Shown here: in pieces, positions 6,540 to 8,181 of the stretch
Layout: every line of letters starts with the position of its first letter
Position numbering within the stretch: the first letter of the stretch is position 1
From: Kouleothrix aurantiaca
Lineage (GTDB): Bacteria; Chloroflexota; Chloroflexia; Chloroflexales; Roseiflexaceae
Assembly (NCBI GenBank): GCA_001399705.1
Contig: LJCR01000076.1
Coordinates: forward strand, 1-8,181
Direction of reading: 5' to 3'
Length of the DNA stretch: 8,181 bases
Position numbers and translations under genes: made by a program
Notes under the pieces: model-generated
Told to the model about the DNA's origin: nothing
Database searches by the model: none
Seen by the model: only the letters and a program-made list of their open reading frames with translations

Positions 6540-7382
6540 TTAGCGTGACTGCTCAGTTCGCTCTTTCCAGAGCTGGTTCAGCTCATTCTGCATAAGTTTC
6601 CAGAGCCAGGTTGGAAGAAGTGGGGCAGCAGCTCTGGCTAATTGGTAGTCGTGTGCACACTGAATAGCTTCGACCTCTGTAACATTTGGCTTTTCGAGTA
6701 ATTGGCATGCTCTTTCTTCCGCTTTTGTAGCCTCTTGGGCGAGAAGAAGATAATCGAACGCAAGACGAATGTACCCCGCTGTGAAGAGGAATACAATGAT
6801 AGCGATGACAGCTTTAGCAATGTTTTCTGCAAAATCTTGAGAGAGGGTGCTTGCATTTTGAAGAGATACGATAAGAGTAACTACGGCTAGAATACCCACC
6901 AGAATACTGAATCCAAAAAGAATATTGCTCACACGTCGCGCTTGGTGCTTCGTCCACCAGGCGCTTTCAGTTAGGTTTTCAAGAAGCCTTTTTGGTGTTT
7001 CTTGCCGCGTACTAGTGAAATAAGTATCGCTACCGTCGCCGGAACGGGCAGCCGTTTTGACAGACTGTGGCGCGGTAGCCACTAGATCAGAGATCTCTCG
7101 CGGGCTAACTGGCCAACTCAAACCCTTGTAGAGTTCAAAACGCCGCAACAATACCTCAGCCGTATCCTTAAGACGCTGAGAACGCCATAGGCATAGAACA
7201 CTCGCAATCACGAGAACCGCAGCAGCAAGCGCAATGGTTTTCTGAAATTGCTCCGTGAAGAGCACAAATAAATCCATCGCCAGAACAGTAATGCTGCACC
7301 AGGACGCGAGGTTGAGGTACCATTTCGCTGCATTGAACTGAGCGCTCATAAATTTTTGAAGATTGATATTATTTGTTGCCAT
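6540..7382 (-). CDS. Four-TM membrane protein, S-4TM-like CBASS effector
   Basis: A 280-aa inner-membrane protein, counting from ATG 7382. Four hydrophobic segments lie in two pairs: about 23-42 and 49-67, then 153-174 and 189-214. An 85-residue soluble region separates the pairs, and a charged helical tail follows (about 215-280). This 2+2 arrangement, with a cytosolic middle segment containing SAWWTKHQARR, resembles the S-4TM family of putative pore-forming effectors found beside SMODS nucleotidyltransferases. In that role the protein would sense the cyclic nucleotide and disrupt the membrane, killing the infected cell. The gene begins 11 nt after the CD-NTase stop, so the two are an operon. 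The frame also offers a GTG at 7436 that would overlap the upstream gene by 43 nt; the ATG is preferred for spacing, although its ribosome site (AAAG) is weak. Family assignment is by topology and neighbour, so a different TM effector type (for example SLATT-like) remains possible. Confidence 0.65.
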   Translation of the reverse strand: MATNNINLQKFMSAQFNAAKWYLNLASWCSITVLAMDLFVLFTEQFQKTIALAAAVLVIASVLCLWRSQRLKDTAEVLLRRFELYKGLSWPVSPREISDLVATAPQSVKTAARSGDGSDTYFTSTRQETPKRLLENLTESAWWTKHQARRVSNILFGFSILVGILAVVTLIVSLQNASTLSQDFAENIAKAVIAIIVFLFTAGYIRLAFDYLLLAQEATKAEERACQLLEKPNVTEVEAIQCAHDYQLARAAAPLLPTWLWKLMQNELNQLWKERTEQSR

Positions 7383-7393
7383 AGTCTTTGTTA

Positions 7394-8181
7394 TTAACCG
7401 TATGCGGGAAAGTCTGGGAAGATAAATCCCCACCACTTGTACGCCTCTTTGTGATCGTCCTTCTGCTCATACTCCAATGCCCACCGGGCATACTTCGCCA
7501 TGTCTATGGCCTTAGAGCTGACCTTAGAGCGGTCATCCCAACCGAGGCTCGCGTCTAGATTCGGCCCTAAGCCTTTCGGGTCAGGGCAGCTCTGGAGTAA
7601 ACCGGTTGCTAAAGCGTCGAACGCAATAGGAACTGTTACCTTTACGCTTGAGAGGGCGGGATAATGATACCGCAGGCCATTAATCAGTAATGTCTCTAGA
7701 TAGTATGAAGGCAGCGTCGGGCAATGGTAGTAGCGAGTATTCCAGTATTTGATGAGACGCATGAGCGGTATCAAATAGCCATTCTGCGCCTTATTTGCGC
7801 TAGTAATCGCGTCTTGGTCTTTGCGTGGATCAGTCGCTATCCAGTTCCCTTTCCCATCGGGAATCAGGAAGAACGCTGTGCCTCCTTGTCCATCGCTCGC
7901 ACCATAGGCGGGCACCAAGTCGAAATTCCAATCATACGAGGTTAAATTCAATACGACCGCGACGCCGTTACGCTTAATCACCGAGTTTCTATATGTGCTG
8001 ATTGACGAGACTGATGACTTAATCTTATTCAGTACTTTCGTCGAGTTGAGATAGTCGTCATTATCATTCGTCAGGTATCGCAGTGGCGAACTGGAGTCTT
8101 TGAGCCAAAGCCGGTAAGTATACATGCCGTAAGACGAGTGAGACAATCCCGAGCCATCGAGCTTGATGAGCATGTCAATAT
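7394..8181 (-). CDS. CD-NTase (SMODS/cGAS-DncV-like nucleotidyltransferase), 5' end outside window
   Basis: CBASS cyclic-oligonucleotide synthase, seen from its active site to its C-terminus. The frame runs off the right edge; ATG 8173 is not the true start. The visible codons before it read I-D, and the two bases beyond (AT) fit a GAT codon, giving the D-x-D metal-binding pair of the family (D-I-D-M-L-I). Counting from the Met at 8173, the third catalytic aspartate is D85 in NFDLVPA. The typical substrate-pocket block follows: FFLIPDGKGNWIATDP (101-116), then the helix IPLMRLIKYWN (135-145). A C-terminal helical domain ends in the WWGFIFPDFP pattern common in SMODS proteins. The GS motif and start lie beyond 8181. 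It is followed by a four-TM protein gene 11 nt downstream; no Cap2/Cap3 ubiquitin-like or HORMA/TRIP13 genes are visible, though the upstream side is unseen. The nucleotide product cannot be told. Confidence 0.85.
   Translation of the reverse strand, partial: IDMLIKLDGSGLSHSSYGMYTYRLWLKDSSSPLRYLTNDNDDYLNSTKVLNKIKSSVSSISTYRNSVIKRNGVAVVLNLTSYDWNFDLVPAYGASDGQGGTAFFLIPDGKGNWIATDPRKDQDAITSANKAQNGYLIPLMRLIKYWNTRYYHCPTLPSYYLETLLINGLRYHYPALSSVKVTVPIAFDALATGLLQSCPDPKGLGPNLDASLGWDDRSKVSSKAIDMAKYARWALEYEQKDDHKEAYKWWGFIFPDFPAYG

Overview
The window is an accessory, defence-type segment of a bacterial genome. The taxon cannot be fixed from sequence alone. The left edge holds a GC-rich ComEC-like fragment whose wording (FYQLGNLSVIAPLAN, then LPPFPLWLLLAYYA) reminds me of Chloroflexota or related lineages, but this is a low-confidence impression. 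The rest is visibly less GC-rich, which fits a horizontally acquired block placed next to, or inside, an older chromosomal gene.

Layout. (1) 30-455, minus: C-terminal remnant of the ComEC/Rec2 competence channel, cut off from its N-terminal part near position 400. (2) 456-640: gene-free junction with a 17-bp imperfect inverted repeat (476-522) and the parA upstream region. (3) 641-1905, plus: a ParA-type ATPase and a ribbon-helix-helix (RHH) partner overlapping by 4 bp. Two arrays of GCTTGC-like hexamers repeating every 8 bp lie inside the RHH gene (1646-1677) and directly after its stop (1907-1938). They look like centromere or operator sites for the RHH protein. (4) 2071-5893, plus: a single-polypeptide type IIG restriction-modification enzyme (PD-ExK nuclease, N6-adenine methylase, TaqI-like target recognition region), followed after 19 nt by a 274-aa protein with a HEPN RNase-type motif (RNQTIH). 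(5) 5940-6512, plus: an unrecognised protein with a cysteine-rich, zinc-ribbon-like N-terminus. (6) 6540-8181, minus: a convergent two-gene unit, a CD-NTase (cGAS/DncV-like; 5' end outside the window) followed by a four-TM protein resembling S-4TM pore-forming effectors. This is a probable short CBASS operon.

How the genes may work together (inference). The RM enzyme would cut unmodified invading DNA. The HEPN protein could be an RNA-cleaving second layer or a toxin linked to RM failure. The CBASS pair would make a cyclic nucleotide on phage infection and open or damage the inner membrane. The ParA-RHH pair with its arrays may be the partition module of a mobile element carrying the defence genes. 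The second array also sits between the RHH gene and the RM gene, so the RHH protein may repress or tune RM expression.
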